Of a stretch of DNA of 64,000 nucleotides, positions 39,396-48,240 are shown piece by piece. A program made the translations under genes and the position numbers. Location: contig CAWJCM010000007.1 of NCBI GenBank assembly GCA_963841405.1, forward strand, positions 124,001-188,000, written 5' to 3'. A model generated the notes under the pieces. The model ran no database searches, was not told where the DNA came from, and worked only from the letters and a program-made list of their open reading frames with translations. Every line of letters begins with the position of its first letter. Position 1 is the first letter of the stretch. The DNA is from DATBLE01 sp963841405 (GTDB lineage: Bacteria; Actinomycetota; Thermoleophilia; Gaiellales; Gaiellaceae).

Positions 39396-40194
39396 ACAAG
39401 TCGACGGCGATCCGGTCGTCGACGCGCCTGAAGACCCACGCGCCGACGGCGAGAGCGACCAGCACCTCGGCAACGAGGTACACCACGTCCCAGACGTCCG
39501 GCAGCGTCCCGTAGAAGAGCGGGTCGCGGAGCGCGTACAGCGGCGGCGTCAGCGGGTTGACCCAGCGCAGGATCGTCACCACCCAGTCGTAGCGCTGGAC
39601 TCCGCCCGGCAGGTCCTCGAGCCGGTAGAGGATCGGGGTGAGGAAGAACCAGGGCAGAAGCACCGCCTGGACGAGGTGCTCCACGTCGCGGAAGACGACG
39701 TTCGCGCAGGAGACGGTCAGCGCCACCCCGGCGACGAAGCAGACGATGCCGGCGGCGATCGGGATCGCGAGCAGGAACGTGTCGCGCGTCTCGGGGATGA
39801 CGATCGGGCTCACGACCATCAGCACGACGAGCATCGCGGCGAAGGTGACCAGCTGCGTCGCCACCACCGACAGCGGCACCAGCTGACGTGGGAAGCGCAC
39901 CTTCTTCACGAGCGCGGCGCTGTCCACCATCGACCGCGCGCCGGTGGTCAGCGAGGTCGAGAAGAAGAGCCACAGCGCGAGCCCGACCAGCAGGTACAGC
40001 GCGTAGTGCTGGATCCCGGCCGCCGCCTTCCAGAGCAGCGAGAAGACGAGCACGTAGATGCCCATCAGGATCAGCGGATTCAGCAGCGACCAGACGACCC
40101 CCAGCGCCGAGCCCTTGTACCGCGTCTGCAGGTCGCGCCGGAAGAGGTTCCCGAAGAGCTCCCGGTACCGGTAGAGGTCGGCGTAGACCGTCAA
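39394..40194 (-). CDS. polysaccharide ABC exporter permease (Wzm/TagG type)
   Basis: The 266-residue membrane protein has six predicted transmembrane segments. The cytosolic opening YRYRELFGNLFRRDLQTRYKGSALGVVWSLLNPLILMGIYVLVFS is the ABC-2 polysaccharide exporter signature, with VKKVRFPRQLVPLSVV and the C-terminal WVNPLTPPLYALRDPLFYG as usual. TTG 40194 lies 12 bases after the methyltransferase stop. It should pair with the ATPase at 34640-35863 to export a lipid-linked glycan. An early GLALWLFFSTSLTTG helix and the VAGVALTVSCANVVFRDVEHLVQAVL coupling region are clear. Confidence 0.9.
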   Translation of the reverse strand: MTVYADLYRYRELFGNLFRRDLQTRYKGSALGVVWSLLNPLILMGIYVLVFSLLWKAAAGIQHYALYLLVGLALWLFFSTSLTTGARSMVDSAALVKKVRFPRQLVPLSVVATQLVTFAAMLVVLMVVSPIVIPETRDTFLLAIPIAAGIVCFVAGVALTVSCANVVFRDVEHLVQAVLLPWFFLTPILYRLEDLPGGVQRYDWVVTILRWVNPLTPPLYALRDPLFYGTLPDVWDVVYLVAEVLVALAVGAWVFRRVDDRIAVDL

Positions 40195-40205
40195 GGCGAC
40201 AAAGG

Positions 40206-41147
40206 CTAGCGACCGAGCTTGCGGGCGTAGAGCGAGACTCCCGAGTAGCCATAGCAGGTCTGCGCGAACCAGGTGGCGGCCGAGCGGCCGACCACCGGCA
40301 GGCGCCGCAGCTTCCCGCCGAGCCGCCGTTCGCGCAGGTCGTCGTCGCCCTCGGCGTGCTCGACCCGGCGGACGGCGAGCCCGGCCCGCGCGAACGCCCA
40401 CAGGTACGCGTACAGCGTGTGCACGTGCTCGTTGATCCCGAAGCTCTTCTCGTGCTCCTGGTCCTCGACCGTCCCGCTCGCCCGCACGGCCCGCGTGCCC
40501 TCGTTGAGCGCGGCGACCGTCCCGCTGCGCCGCGTGACCCGCGCCAGCTCGCCGACCATGCGCCCGAGGTCGAGCGCGTGGTGCAGCGCCGCCACGCAGT
40601 AGACGAGGTCGAAGGCGCCGTCGGCGAACGGGAGGTGCTCGCCGTCGGCCTGGATACGGACGAACGGCCCGACACGCGCCTCGTAGAACGCGCCCCGACC
40701 GAGGCCGATGTTGGGGTCGGCAAGGATGTCGGTGGCGACGTACTCGACCCCGAGAGGGACGAGGTGCTGGGCCGCCCAGGCCTTCGCTGCCCCGACCTCG
40801 AGCACGCGCATCCCCGGCCGCACGTACCGGTCGAGGAGCAGCGAGAACGAGTGCTCGTTCGCCTTCCAGGTCGTGTCCTCCCAACCCAGGTCGCGTGTCA
40901 GGTACGGCAGGTGGGCGTCGACCTCGTCATCGGGCTCGTACCAGCCCTCCGCCCGCGCCATCGCCGGCCAGCCGGCGATCTCGGCTCGCTTCTCGGCCAT
41001 GCCGGGAAGACGGTCGTCGAGCATGCGCGGAATCCCGTCCTCGACGGGGAAGACGGCTCCGCAGCCGTTGCAGCGCAGTCCCTCGGGGACCCCTTCGAGA
41101 CGGCCCCGGCACACGGGGCAGCGCATGACGTCGAGCGGAGGGGTCAC
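40206..41147 (-). CDS. SAM-dependent methyltransferase with N-terminal zinc ribbon
   Basis: The 313-residue protein opens with a Trm112-like ribbon (MRCPVCRGRLEG, then LRCNGCGAVFPVEDGIPRML; four Cys) followed by a class I methyltransferase domain: RVLEVGAAKAWAAQHL near residue 117, VATDILAD, ADGEHLPFADGAFDLVYCVAALHHALD near 170. The Ala-rich motif I is slightly unusual. GTG 41147 is preferred to TTG 41168. Upstream of the ABC permease in the same operon, it probably methylates a sugar or terminates the glycan; target unknown. Confidence 0.8.
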   Translation of the reverse strand: MTPPLDVMRCPVCRGRLEGVPEGLRCNGCGAVFPVEDGIPRMLDDRLPGMAEKRAEIAGWPAMARAEGWYEPDDEVDAHLPYLTRDLGWEDTTWKANEHSFSLLLDRYVRPGMRVLEVGAAKAWAAQHLVPLGVEYVATDILADPNIGLGRGAFYEARVGPFVRIQADGEHLPFADGAFDLVYCVAALHHALDLGRMVGELARVTRRSGTVAALNEGTRAVRASGTVEDQEHEKSFGINEHVHTLYAYLWAFARAGLAVRRVEHAEGDDDLRERRLGGKLRRLPVVGRSAATWFAQTCYGYSGVSLYARKLGR

Positions 41148-41248
41148 CCTGTGAGTATCTCCGTACAAGAGAACTCCGGGGACAGGCTGAAGACCTGTTC
41201 CTCTCTGTGCTCATCAATGTCTAACACCGCTCCGTTACGGTGTCCGCC

Positions 41249-43075
41249 GTGAGTGCCGCTGCAGCAGCGGTCGCCCTGCCCGTGGCCGCGTTCGCGATCT
41301 GGTCGCTCCTCCACTCGCCGCTCGCGCGACGGCTCGTCGCCCACCCGACCGGCGAGCGGTGGAGCGAGCACGTCACCCCGACCTTCGGGGGCGTCGGCAT
41401 CTTCCTCGGCCTCGCCGCCGGCATCGCCGCCTCGATCGCCGCCGGCGGCGTTCACGCGCACGAGGAGCTGCTCGGCGTGCTCGGCGGGGCCGCGCTCCTC
41501 TTCGCGGTCGGGCTGGTCGACGACGTCTACACGCTGCCGGCTTCGATGAAGCTCGCCGCCCAGTTCGGCGCGGCGGCGATCGTGCTCTCCACCGGTCTCT
41601 CCGTCGAGATCGTCTCCAACGACGTGCTCGCCTGGATCATCGGCCTGCTCTGGCTGGTGGGGATGACGAACGCCTTCAACCTGCTCGACAACATGGACGG
41701 GCTCGCCGGCACGCTCGCGCTGATCGCCGCAGTCTTCTTCGCGATCGACGCCGTCACCGTCCACGAGGAGCGGCTGCTGCTCGTGCTCTCGCTCAGCCTG
41801 GGCCTCGCCTGCCTCGGCTTCCTGCTCTTCAATTTCCGCCCCGGGAAGCCGGCCCTCGTCTTCATGGGCGACTCGGGCAGCCAGGTGCTCGGCTTCACGC
41901 TCGGCGCCCTCGGGCTCGCGACGAGCTGGAAGGTGGCGGAGACGACCATCGCGACGCTGCTGCTGCCGATCCTCGTCCTCGCGGTGCCGATCCTCGACAC
42001 CGCGCTGGTGACGGCGGTGCGAGTTCGCGAGCGGCGGCCGATCCACCAGGGCGGCAAGGACCACACCTCGCACCGGCTCGTCCGCGGCGGGCTGTCGGAG
42101 CAGAAGACGGTCGTTCTGCTGGCAGCGATCGCAGCCGGGCTCGGGGCCACCTCGCTCGCGTACTCCGTGCTCGGCGACTACCGGATCACGCTCGTCGGCG
42201 TGCTCGTCACCTTTGCCCTGCTCGTCCAGTTCGCCGGCTTCCTCGTCGACCTCGAGCGCGGCGACACGGCCCGGGCCGAGGAGGTTCCCGGCGGCTGGAT
42301 GCTACGAACCGTCGTGCTCCACCGGCGGCGGCTGCTCGAGGTGCTGCTCGACTTCGTCCTGATCAGCGCCTGCTTCACGGTCGCCTACCTCGTGATCGTC
42401 CATGGCACGGGCTCGCAGTACCAGCGGCACGTCTTCACGGTCGCGCTCCCCGCGGTGCTCGTCACCCGGTACATCGCGTTTATCCTGCTCGGCCTCTATC
42501 AGGGGATCTGGCGGTTCGCGGGCTCGCGCGAGGCGGCCTCGATCGTCATCGGCATCGTCGTCTCGGAGCTGGCGGCGGTCGGGATCGTGGTCGCGACCAC
42601 GCCGCTCGGCGACTTCCCGTTCAGCGTCTTCGTGCTCGACGCGCTGCTCTGCATCCCCGTGATCGGAGCATCGCGGTTCGGCGAGCGCGCCCTCTTCCGG
42701 GCCCGCTCGACGCTGCGCGAGCGTGACGGTCGCCGGACGCTGATCGTCGGCGCCGGCCGCTCGGGGCGCAGCCTGCTCCGCGAGCTCCGCGAGACCCCCG
42801 GGGAGCGCGTGGTCGGCTTCGTCGACGACGACCCGCGCCTCCATCGCCGGCGGCTGCTCGGCGTGCCCGTACGCGGTGGAACGATCGACATCGACCGGAT
42901 CCTGGGCGCCGCCCGGCCCGACACCGTGCTCGTCACCATCCCACGGGCTCCGGCCGACCGGCTCGACGCGATCGTCCGTGCGTGCGCAGCCGCGGACGTT
43001 CCCTGCCGTTTCGTCAGGCGCGAGACGGATCTCGACCCGGTCGCGGTGCTGGGAGCCGCGCAGGGGCACTCGTGA
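41249..43075 (+). CDS. WecA/MraY-family phosphosugar transferase fused to a membrane nucleotide-binding domain
   Basis: The 608-residue fusion starts with a polyprenyl-phosphate HexNAc-1-phosphate transferase (residues 1-330): GLVDDVYTLPA, NAFNLLDNMDGLAGTLAL, FMGDSGSQVLGF and the cytosolic GGKDHTSHRLV. It continues with four transmembrane segments (about 350-475) and a Rossmann domain RTLIVGAGRSGRSLLREL (about 490), like the N-part of WbpM/CapD-type dehydratases, but ends without any SDR catalytic domain. GTG 41249 is preferred to GTG 41240 because TACGGT lies 7 bases before it. It would start lipid-linked glycan assembly; the nucleotide-binding part may sense UDP-sugar or NAD. Confidence 0.85.
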   Translation: MSAAAAAVALPVAAFAIWSLLHSPLARRLVAHPTGERWSEHVTPTFGGVGIFLGLAAGIAASIAAGGVHAHEELLGVLGGAALLFAVGLVDDVYTLPASMKLAAQFGAAAIVLSTGLSVEIVSNDVLAWIIGLLWLVGMTNAFNLLDNMDGLAGTLALIAAVFFAIDAVTVHEERLLLVLSLSLGLACLGFLLFNFRPGKPALVFMGDSGSQVLGFTLGALGLATSWKVAETTIATLLLPILVLAVPILDTALVTAVRVRERRPIHQGGKDHTSHRLVRGGLSEQKTVVLLAAIAAGLGATSLAYSVLGDYRITLVGVLVTFALLVQFAGFLVDLERGDTARAEEVPGGWMLRTVVLHRRRLLEVLLDFVLISACFTVAYLVIVHGTGSQYQRHVFTVALPAVLVTRYIAFILLGLYQGIWRFAGSREAASIVIGIVVSELAAVGIVVATTPLGDFPFSVFVLDALLCIPVIGASRFGERALFRARSTLRERDGRRTLIVGAGRSGRSLLRELRETPGERVVGFVDDDPRLHRRRLLGVPVRGGTIDIDRILGAARPDTVLVTIPRAPADRLDAIVRACAAADVPCRFVRRETDLDPVAVLGAAQGHS

Positions 43076-43088
43076 GCCTGTGTCACTC

Positions 43089-45359
43089 ATGACGGCGGCC
43101 GCTCCCACCGCCACGGCCCTCCCCGCCGCCGAGCGGACGTGGGCGGACCGGCTGACCAACGCGGTCCCGGTCGTCGTCGCCTTCCTCTGGCTGTGCGTGC
43201 TCTACGGCTGGCAGACCCGCGGCCACGTCACCCCATGGCTGTTCACCGACGAGCTCAAGTACACCCAGATCGCCCGCAGCATCGCCGACACCGGCCGGGC
43301 CTCGGAGCGGCACCACTCGGTCGCCTTCGACACGCTCTACACGTACTTCATCGCGCCGTTCTGGTGGATCCACGACGTTCACACCGCCTATTCGGCGATC
43401 AAGTACTTCGGGGTGATCGCGATGACGGCGGCGATCTTCCCGACCTACCTGCTCGCCCGCATGGTCGTCTCGCGGTTCTGGGCGCTGTTCGCCGCGATCG
43501 GCGCCGTCGCCGGCCCGGCGCTCGCGTACGGCTCGTTCATGATCGAGGAGCCGTTCGCCTATCCAGCCACGGCGCTCTCGTTCCTGCTGATCGCCAAGGG
43601 GCTGGCGACGCGCTCGTGGTGGTGGAACATCGGCGCGGCCGCCTCGGTGCTCTTCGCGATGCTCGTCCGCGGCCAGCTGGCGATCCTGATCGTGGCGTAC
43701 GTGCTCGCGGCGCTCTTCCTCGCCTGGACGAGCGAGCCGGTGGCGCGCTGGCGCGCCGGCTGGAGCGCGTGGGACTGGGTCGGCTTCGTCGTCCTCGCGA
43801 TCGGCGCGGTGATCGTCTTCAGCGCCAGTGTCGGGGCCTTCTCGCAGAGCTGGCTGGTCGCGACGGGTTACTACCGGCACCGGATGATCGAGCTGGGGCT
43901 CTGGGCGGGCGGCGCCTTCACGATCGGAATCGGGCTGCTGCCGGTGATCTCGCTCGCCGCGCTCGTGCGGCCGAAGGGTGTGCCGTGGACGCGCGAGCTG
44001 CGCGCGTTCGTGGCCCTCACCTGCGCGTCCGTTCTCGTCTTCGGCCTCTACACGGCGGTGAAGGCCGCGTACCTCTCGACCGTGTTCTCGACGGTGGTCG
44101 AGGAGCGCAACCTGATCTACCTCGCACCGCTCTGCTTCGTCGCCACCGGGCTGGCGTTCCAGCGCCGCCGCGTAAACCTCGCCGCCCTGGCGGCGAGTGC
44201 CGGCTTCGTCCTCTACGTGATCCTGACCACTCCGTTCCAGCTCGACCTGTTCCCGTACGCCGACGCGCTGGGCCTCGCAATCGTCCAGATGGCGAACCGC
44301 GACCTCGCCTTCGACGACGGCGACGTGAAGGTCCTGCTCTCGATCGTGCTCGTCATCTCCGTCGCGCTGCTCCTGCTCCCCGGGTTGCGCGCCGTGGCAA
44401 GGCGGCACCGGCTCGGAACCGGGATCGCCGTCGTCGCCGCAGTGCTGGTGATCGCCTGGAACGTCGCCGGCGAGGTCTCGGCGTCGAACGGCGTCAACAA
44501 CTTCTCGAAGAACCTGCTCCGCAACTTCCCCACGCCGCCCACCTGGATCGACGAGGAGACCGGCGGGAAGCCGACCATCTACCTCGGTCAGAAGATCACC
44601 GACCCGCAGGGGATCTGGCTGATGGAGTTCTGGAACCGCGGGCTCACCTACGTCTGGAGCCTGGACGGCACTGCCCCGCCGCCGGGCCGCCAGGCACCCG
44701 GCTACGTCACCCCCGACGCCGGGCCGGACGGCCTCCTGACCGGCAAGTCGATCCCCACCGGCGCGCCGCCGGGAGTCGACTACATGGTCGCGGACGAGGA
44801 CATCGCGGTCCAGGGCGAGGATCTGGTGCGCCCGCAGGTGCAGTCGGTGATCAAGCAGGACGCGTTCGGCTTCCCGATCCACAAGGTGGTCGTGGCACCG
44901 GCGCCGTGGCGGCTGCTGAGGATCGATCCGCCGCTTCGCCTGGCCAGCACGCCGACGGGAATCGAGCCGGACGGGTGGGTGACGCCGCCGCTCGGCGCCC
45001 CGCAGGACGCGCCGGCGTTCAGCGCGTACAACCAGTTCTCCACACCGGGGAACGGGCCGGGCGAGATCAGGATCACCGTCTCGCGCGCGGGCTGGCTCGG
45101 CACCGACAAGCCGGGCCACGTGTCGATCAAGGTCGGCCGCCTGGTCCGCGGCGCCGACAAGCAGCCGGCGCTCGGGAAGGTCTCGCAGGTGCTCCACTGG
45201 ACGGTGCACAGCGGGCAGACACGTGTGTTCAGGGTTCCCGGCGGACCGCGCACGCGAGTCGAGCTGACGATCTCGCCGACCTTTTCCCCGCACGAGTTCG
45301 GCGGCAGCGACCGGCGGCAGCTCGGCGCGCAGGTGTCCTACGGGTTCGAACAGCGATGA
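43089..45359 (+). CDS. GT-C-type multi-spanning membrane glycosyltransferase-like protein
   Basis: The 756-residue protein has about 11-13 transmembrane segments and a C-terminal extracytoplasmic domain of about 270 residues. The first loop has FTDELKYTQIARSIADTG, the acidic GT-C motif. After the last helix come WIDEETGGKPTIYLGQ and MEFWNRGLTYVW, shared with the paralogues at 16715 and 50241. The ATG is 13 bases after the WecA-like fusion, so both are in one operon. Probably adds sugar from polyprenyl phosphate to an exported glycan or protein; this is inferred from fold and context. Confidence 0.75.
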   Translation: MTAAAPTATALPAAERTWADRLTNAVPVVVAFLWLCVLYGWQTRGHVTPWLFTDELKYTQIARSIADTGRASERHHSVAFDTLYTYFIAPFWWIHDVHTAYSAIKYFGVIAMTAAIFPTYLLARMVVSRFWALFAAIGAVAGPALAYGSFMIEEPFAYPATALSFLLIAKGLATRSWWWNIGAAASVLFAMLVRGQLAILIVAYVLAALFLAWTSEPVARWRAGWSAWDWVGFVVLAIGAVIVFSASVGAFSQSWLVATGYYRHRMIELGLWAGGAFTIGIGLLPVISLAALVRPKGVPWTRELRAFVALTCASVLVFGLYTAVKAAYLSTVFSTVVEERNLIYLAPLCFVATGLAFQRRRVNLAALAASAGFVLYVILTTPFQLDLFPYADALGLAIVQMANRDLAFDDGDVKVLLSIVLVISVALLLLPGLRAVARRHRLGTGIAVVAAVLVIAWNVAGEVSASNGVNNFSKNLLRNFPTPPTWIDEETGGKPTIYLGQKITDPQGIWLMEFWNRGLTYVWSLDGTAPPPGRQAPGYVTPDAGPDGLLTGKSIPTGAPPGVDYMVADEDIAVQGEDLVRPQVQSVIKQDAFGFPIHKVVVAPAPWRLLRIDPPLRLASTPTGIEPDGWVTPPLGAPQDAPAFSAYNQFSTPGNGPGEIRITVSRAGWLGTDKPGHVSIKVGRLVRGADKQPALGKVSQVLHWTVHSGQTRVFRVPGGPRTRVELTISPTFSPHEFGGSDRRQLGAQVSYGFEQR

Positions 45360-45439
45360 CGGCTCGAGCAGGACTGACCCTCGTCACTCCCCGGACCGGC
45401 TTTACGGTCGCGTAACAGACGACCAGTACCCTTCGGGCC

Positions 45440-45880
45440 GTGCAGAGACACGCCTTGATTCGTGCGCCTGCGATCGTGTTCGCGGCCGCCGTCGTTGCCC
45501 TGGGCGTCGCCGCCGGCGTCGGCGCCGCCACCGGCCCGAGGGTGTCCCTGACGCTCCCCGGGACACACGCGAAGGCGCCGGGCACGTGCGGTGACGCACA
45601 TCCCGACCCTTACTCGGCGACCACCCGCGGCGTCCGGCTGATCATGGTCGGCACCGTCAGACCCGTCCCGAAGCGCACCAGCTGGCAGGTCGGGTTCCAC
45701 GTCAAGCGATGCGTGAACCTCACGTACCGGCAGGTGTGGAGCGGGAAGGTCATGGGTCGCAAGACCGGCGTCTACCGGATCCCGTACACGCCCCGGCTCG
45801 GCGGCCTCTACATCGTGATCGCGGACTACGGGAAGCACCCGAACGTCACGAGCCCGAAGCTGCGCCTCCGCGTACGCTGA
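45440..45880 (+). CDS. small secreted hypothetical protein
   Basis: The 146-residue product has a signal peptide (RAPAIVFAAAVVALGVAAGVGAAT), then a beta-rich domain with three Cys (GTCGDAH, KRCVNLTYRQVW) and a final YTPRLGGLYIVIADYGKHP. No family recognised; it looks like a small exported Ig-like domain. GTG 45440 is supported by TACCCT seven bases upstream. It overlaps the end of the converging methyltransferase gene by 35 bp. Confidence 0.65.
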   Translation: MQRHALIRAPAIVFAAAVVALGVAAGVGAATGPRVSLTLPGTHAKAPGTCGDAHPDPYSATTRGVRLIMVGTVRPVPKRTSWQVGFHVKRCVNLTYRQVWSGKVMGRKTGVYRIPYTPRLGGLYIVIADYGKHPNVTSPKLRLRVR

Positions 45881-46478
45881 CTCGGCGCCAGGCCGCGACC
45901 AGGTAGGTGAAGCGGTAACGGAGTGCGAGCCGCGCCGGCGGCCCGCTCCGTTCAGCCAGGACCAGCGCGGCCCCGATGAAGCCCGGCAGCGCGCGCGTCT
46001 GCGGCACGAAGAAGGGCCGCATCGCGACGTCCGGCCAGCCGGCGGCACGCAGGTCGGAGAGGACGTCCTCGACGCGGTACTGGCGCGGGTTGAGGTCGAA
46101 CACGAGCTTGTCGGTCGTGTATCCGGACGCGTGCCGGAAGAACGCGCGGCGGTCGCGCGTGTAGTACAGCGCCCGGAACAGGGTGGTGGCAGCGACCGGG
46201 CGGTCCGGCGTGAAGTCGTTCAGATCGGAGTGAACGATCGTCCTCCCCTTCGCCGCTCCCTCCACGGCCATCCGCGGATCGGCGTCGACGCCGAGGTACT
46301 CGATCCCCGGCAGGAAGTCCGCCAGCCCGCCGTCGCCGCAAGCGAGGTCGACCAGCCGATGGCCGTGCTCGAGCGCCGGCCCGAGCGAGCGGACCAGCTC
46401 GGCCCGGTGCCGCAGGTACGGAACCGGATCGGCGTACTCCCGCTCGGTCCACGACCCGGCACCGGCTTCGCCGTTCAC
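45846..46478 (-). CDS. class I SAM-dependent methyltransferase
   Basis: The 210-residue protein has motif I HRLVDLACGDGGLADFLPGIEYLGVDADPRM (near residue 40), post-II ATTLFRALYYTRDRRAFFRHA and a C-terminal FFVPQTRALPGFIGAALVLAE. GTG 46478 overlaps the upstream glycosyltransferase stop by 4 bp (GTGA). It is last in a row of four coupled glycan genes. Probably methylates a sugar or lipid-linked intermediate; target unknown. Confidence 0.8.
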   Translation of the reverse strand: MNGEAGAGSWTEREYADPVPYLRHRAELVRSLGPALEHGHRLVDLACGDGGLADFLPGIEYLGVDADPRMAVEGAAKGRTIVHSDLNDFTPDRPVAATTLFRALYYTRDRRAFFRHASGYTTDKLVFDLNPRQYRVEDVLSDLRAAGWPDVAMRPFFVPQTRALPGFIGAALVLAERSGPPARLALRYRFTYLVAAWRRVSVRGGAASGS

Positions 46479-47230
46479 CGGGCGAACAGGCGCTCGGGGT
46501 GCTTGCGCACGAAGCGCAGGACCGAGCGCCAGTGCCAGAGAGTGCGGCGCGTCCAGAAGGTCTGATCGGTGAGCGCGTCCCACCGGTGCCGGACGACGGC
46601 CTGCGGGACGTACCACCGTTCCCAGCCCGCCTTCGCGGCGCGGTAGCAGAGGTCGACCTCCTCGCCGTACATCCGGAAGCCGGCGTCGTAGCCGCCTAAC
46701 TCGTCGAGCATCGTCCGGCGCAGCAGGAGCGAGCCGCCGAGCATCCAGTCGGCCTCGACCGGCTCCTGCGGCCGCTCGTCGAGCTCGTAGTGAGCCCTCT
46801 GGCGCTCGAGCGGCGGGAAGGCCCGGCGCAGGGGCGTGCGCCGCACGAGCGTGCCGCCGACGGTCGGAAAGCGACGGCGCGATGCCTGCCAGGAGCCGTC
46901 GGGGTTCACCAGACGAGGCCCGGCGACGCCGCACCGGCCGTTCTCGCCCATGAACCGGGCGAGAACGGCCACGGCGCCGGTCCGGGGCACGGCGTCCGGG
47001 TTGTTGACCAGCACGAGCTCACCGGTCGTCTCGGCGATGCCGCGGTTCAGGTTCGCGGCGTAGCCGAGCGGCGCGGAGTTCTCGATCACGCGTGCGCCGT
47101 GCGTGCCCTTCGGAACGCTGCCCGGGACGTTCGCGATCAGCACGATCTCGTCGACCTGCGGCTCGAGCGCGGGCAGCGACTCGACGAGCTCGTCGCAGTG
47201 GCCGTGCGAGACGACGATCGCCGAGATCAC
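46475..47230 (-). CDS. family 2 glycosyltransferase (rhamnosyltransferase-like)
   Basis: The 251-residue GT-A enzyme opens with ISAIVVSHGHCDELVESLPAL, has NSAPLGYAANLNRGIAETTGELVLVNNPDAVP (a DxD-like NPDA motif near residue 80), GPRLVNPDGSWQASRRRFPT and the acceptor-side ADWMLGGSLLLRRTMLDELGGYDAGFRMYGEEVDLCYRA. These are typical of WcaA/RfbF rhamnosyltransferases. GTG 47230 overlaps the previous stop by 4 bp. A perfect 14-bp hairpin lies inside at 46936-46970. Confidence 0.88.
   Translation of the reverse strand: MISAIVVSHGHCDELVESLPALEPQVDEIVLIANVPGSVPKGTHGARVIENSAPLGYAANLNRGIAETTGELVLVNNPDAVPRTGAVAVLARFMGENGRCGVAGPRLVNPDGSWQASRRRFPTVGGTLVRRTPLRRAFPPLERQRAHYELDERPQEPVEADWMLGGSLLLRRTMLDELGGYDAGFRMYGEEVDLCYRAAKAGWERWYVPQAVVRHRWDALTDQTFWTRRTLWHWRSVLRFVRKHPERLFAR
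46936..46970. repeat. perfect in-gene hairpin (14-bp stem, 7-base loop)
   Basis: GGCCGTTCTCGCCC, seven bases, then the exact reverse complement, within the family 2 glycosyltransferase gene. Confidence 0.75.
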
Positions 47231-48240
47231 GCCAGGGCCTTCCGGTAGACGTCGAGCGTGCGGCGGGCGGTCTCCTCCCAGGTGAACGCCTTCGCCCGCT
47301 CGAGCCCCGCGGCGGCCAGCCGGTCGCGGTCGGCCAGCGCGGCGCGGACGGCGTCCGCCAGGTCGCCGTCGGCATAGACGGCGGCGTCGCCCGCGACCTC
47401 GCGCAGCGCGGGCTCGTCGGTGGCGACGACCGGCACGCCCGAGGCCATTGCCTCCAGCACCGGCAGTCCGAAGCCCTCGTACCGAGATGGCAGGACGAGC
47501 GCAGCCGCACCGCGGTAGAGGCCGGCAAGCTCGTCCTTCTCGACGTAGCCGCGCAGGTCTACCCCGAGCGCCTCGAGCTCGCGGGCGAGCTCGGGCTCGC
47601 GCTCGGGCCCGGCGACGACGAGCGGGAGGCCCACCTCCTGAGCCGCGCGCGCGGCCGCGAGGGGATCCTTCCGGGCCTGGATCGCTCCGACGTACAGAAG
47701 GTAGTCGCAGCCTGCAACGGCGCCCGGCCCGAAGGCCGGGTCCACGCCGTGCGGGGTGACTGCGATCTTCCCGACCGGGATGCCGTAGAGCTCGACGAGA
47801 TCGCGCTTCGTCCGCTCGCTCACGGCGATCACGCGCCGCGCGCTTCGGGCGGCCCGGGGCACGACCCGCTTGAACACGAACCGGTCGCGACTGCTCATCG
47901 CCGACGGATCGCGCTCGAAGGAGAGATCGTGGATCGTGACCACGGCCGGGCACGGGCAGCGCAGCGGCAGCGCGTGCTGGAAGTGCGCGAGCGCCGGTCG
48001 CAGACGGCGGAGCACCCGCGGCACCGACCAGCCCATCCGTACCTCTTGCGAGCCTGCGGCGACGTGGATCGCCTCCACGTCCTCGGGCACGAGCTCCGGG
48101 TGGCGCGTGATCGCGGCGAGGCGGAGGTCGCCGGCGACTGCGGGCAGGAGCCGCAGCAGGTTTTCGACGTAGGTCTCGTCCCCGGTCCGCTGCCGGCCGA
48201 GCACGTCGGCGTCGATCACGACGAGCGGCTCGGGCTTCAT
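47227..48240 (-). CDS. family 4-type glycosyltransferase (GT-B)
   Basis: The 337-residue GT-B enzyme has an N-domain with VVIDADVLGRQRTGDETYVENLLRLL and TIHDLSFERDPSAM, RRVIAVSERTKRDLVELYGIP, and a C-domain with LLYVGAIQARKDPLAAARA, GLPLVVAGPE and the donor-binding EGFGLPVLEAMASGVPVV (E-x7-E). ATG 48240 overlaps the next glycosyltransferase stop by 4 bp. Part of a run of similar GT-B enzymes; linkage and donor unknown. Confidence 0.88.
   Translation of the reverse strand: MKPEPLVVIDADVLGRQRTGDETYVENLLRLLPAVAGDLRLAAITRHPELVPEDVEAIHVAAGSQEVRMGWSVPRVLRRLRPALAHFQHALPLRCPCPAVVTIHDLSFERDPSAMSSRDRFVFKRVVPRAARSARRVIAVSERTKRDLVELYGIPVGKIAVTPHGVDPAFGPGAVAGCDYLLYVGAIQARKDPLAAARAAQEVGLPLVVAGPEREPELARELEALGVDLRGYVEKDELAGLYRGAAALVLPSRYEGFGLPVLEAMASGVPVVATDEPALREVAGDAAVYADGDLADAVRAALADRDRLAAAGLERAKAFTWEETARRTLDVYRKALA

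Noticed and set aside
47722..47741. CCCGGCC-CGAA-GGCCGGG terminator-like hairpin
   Set aside because: Lies in the middle of an intact glycosyltransferase gene, with a short stem and no T-run; it is expected by chance in GC-rich coding DNA.
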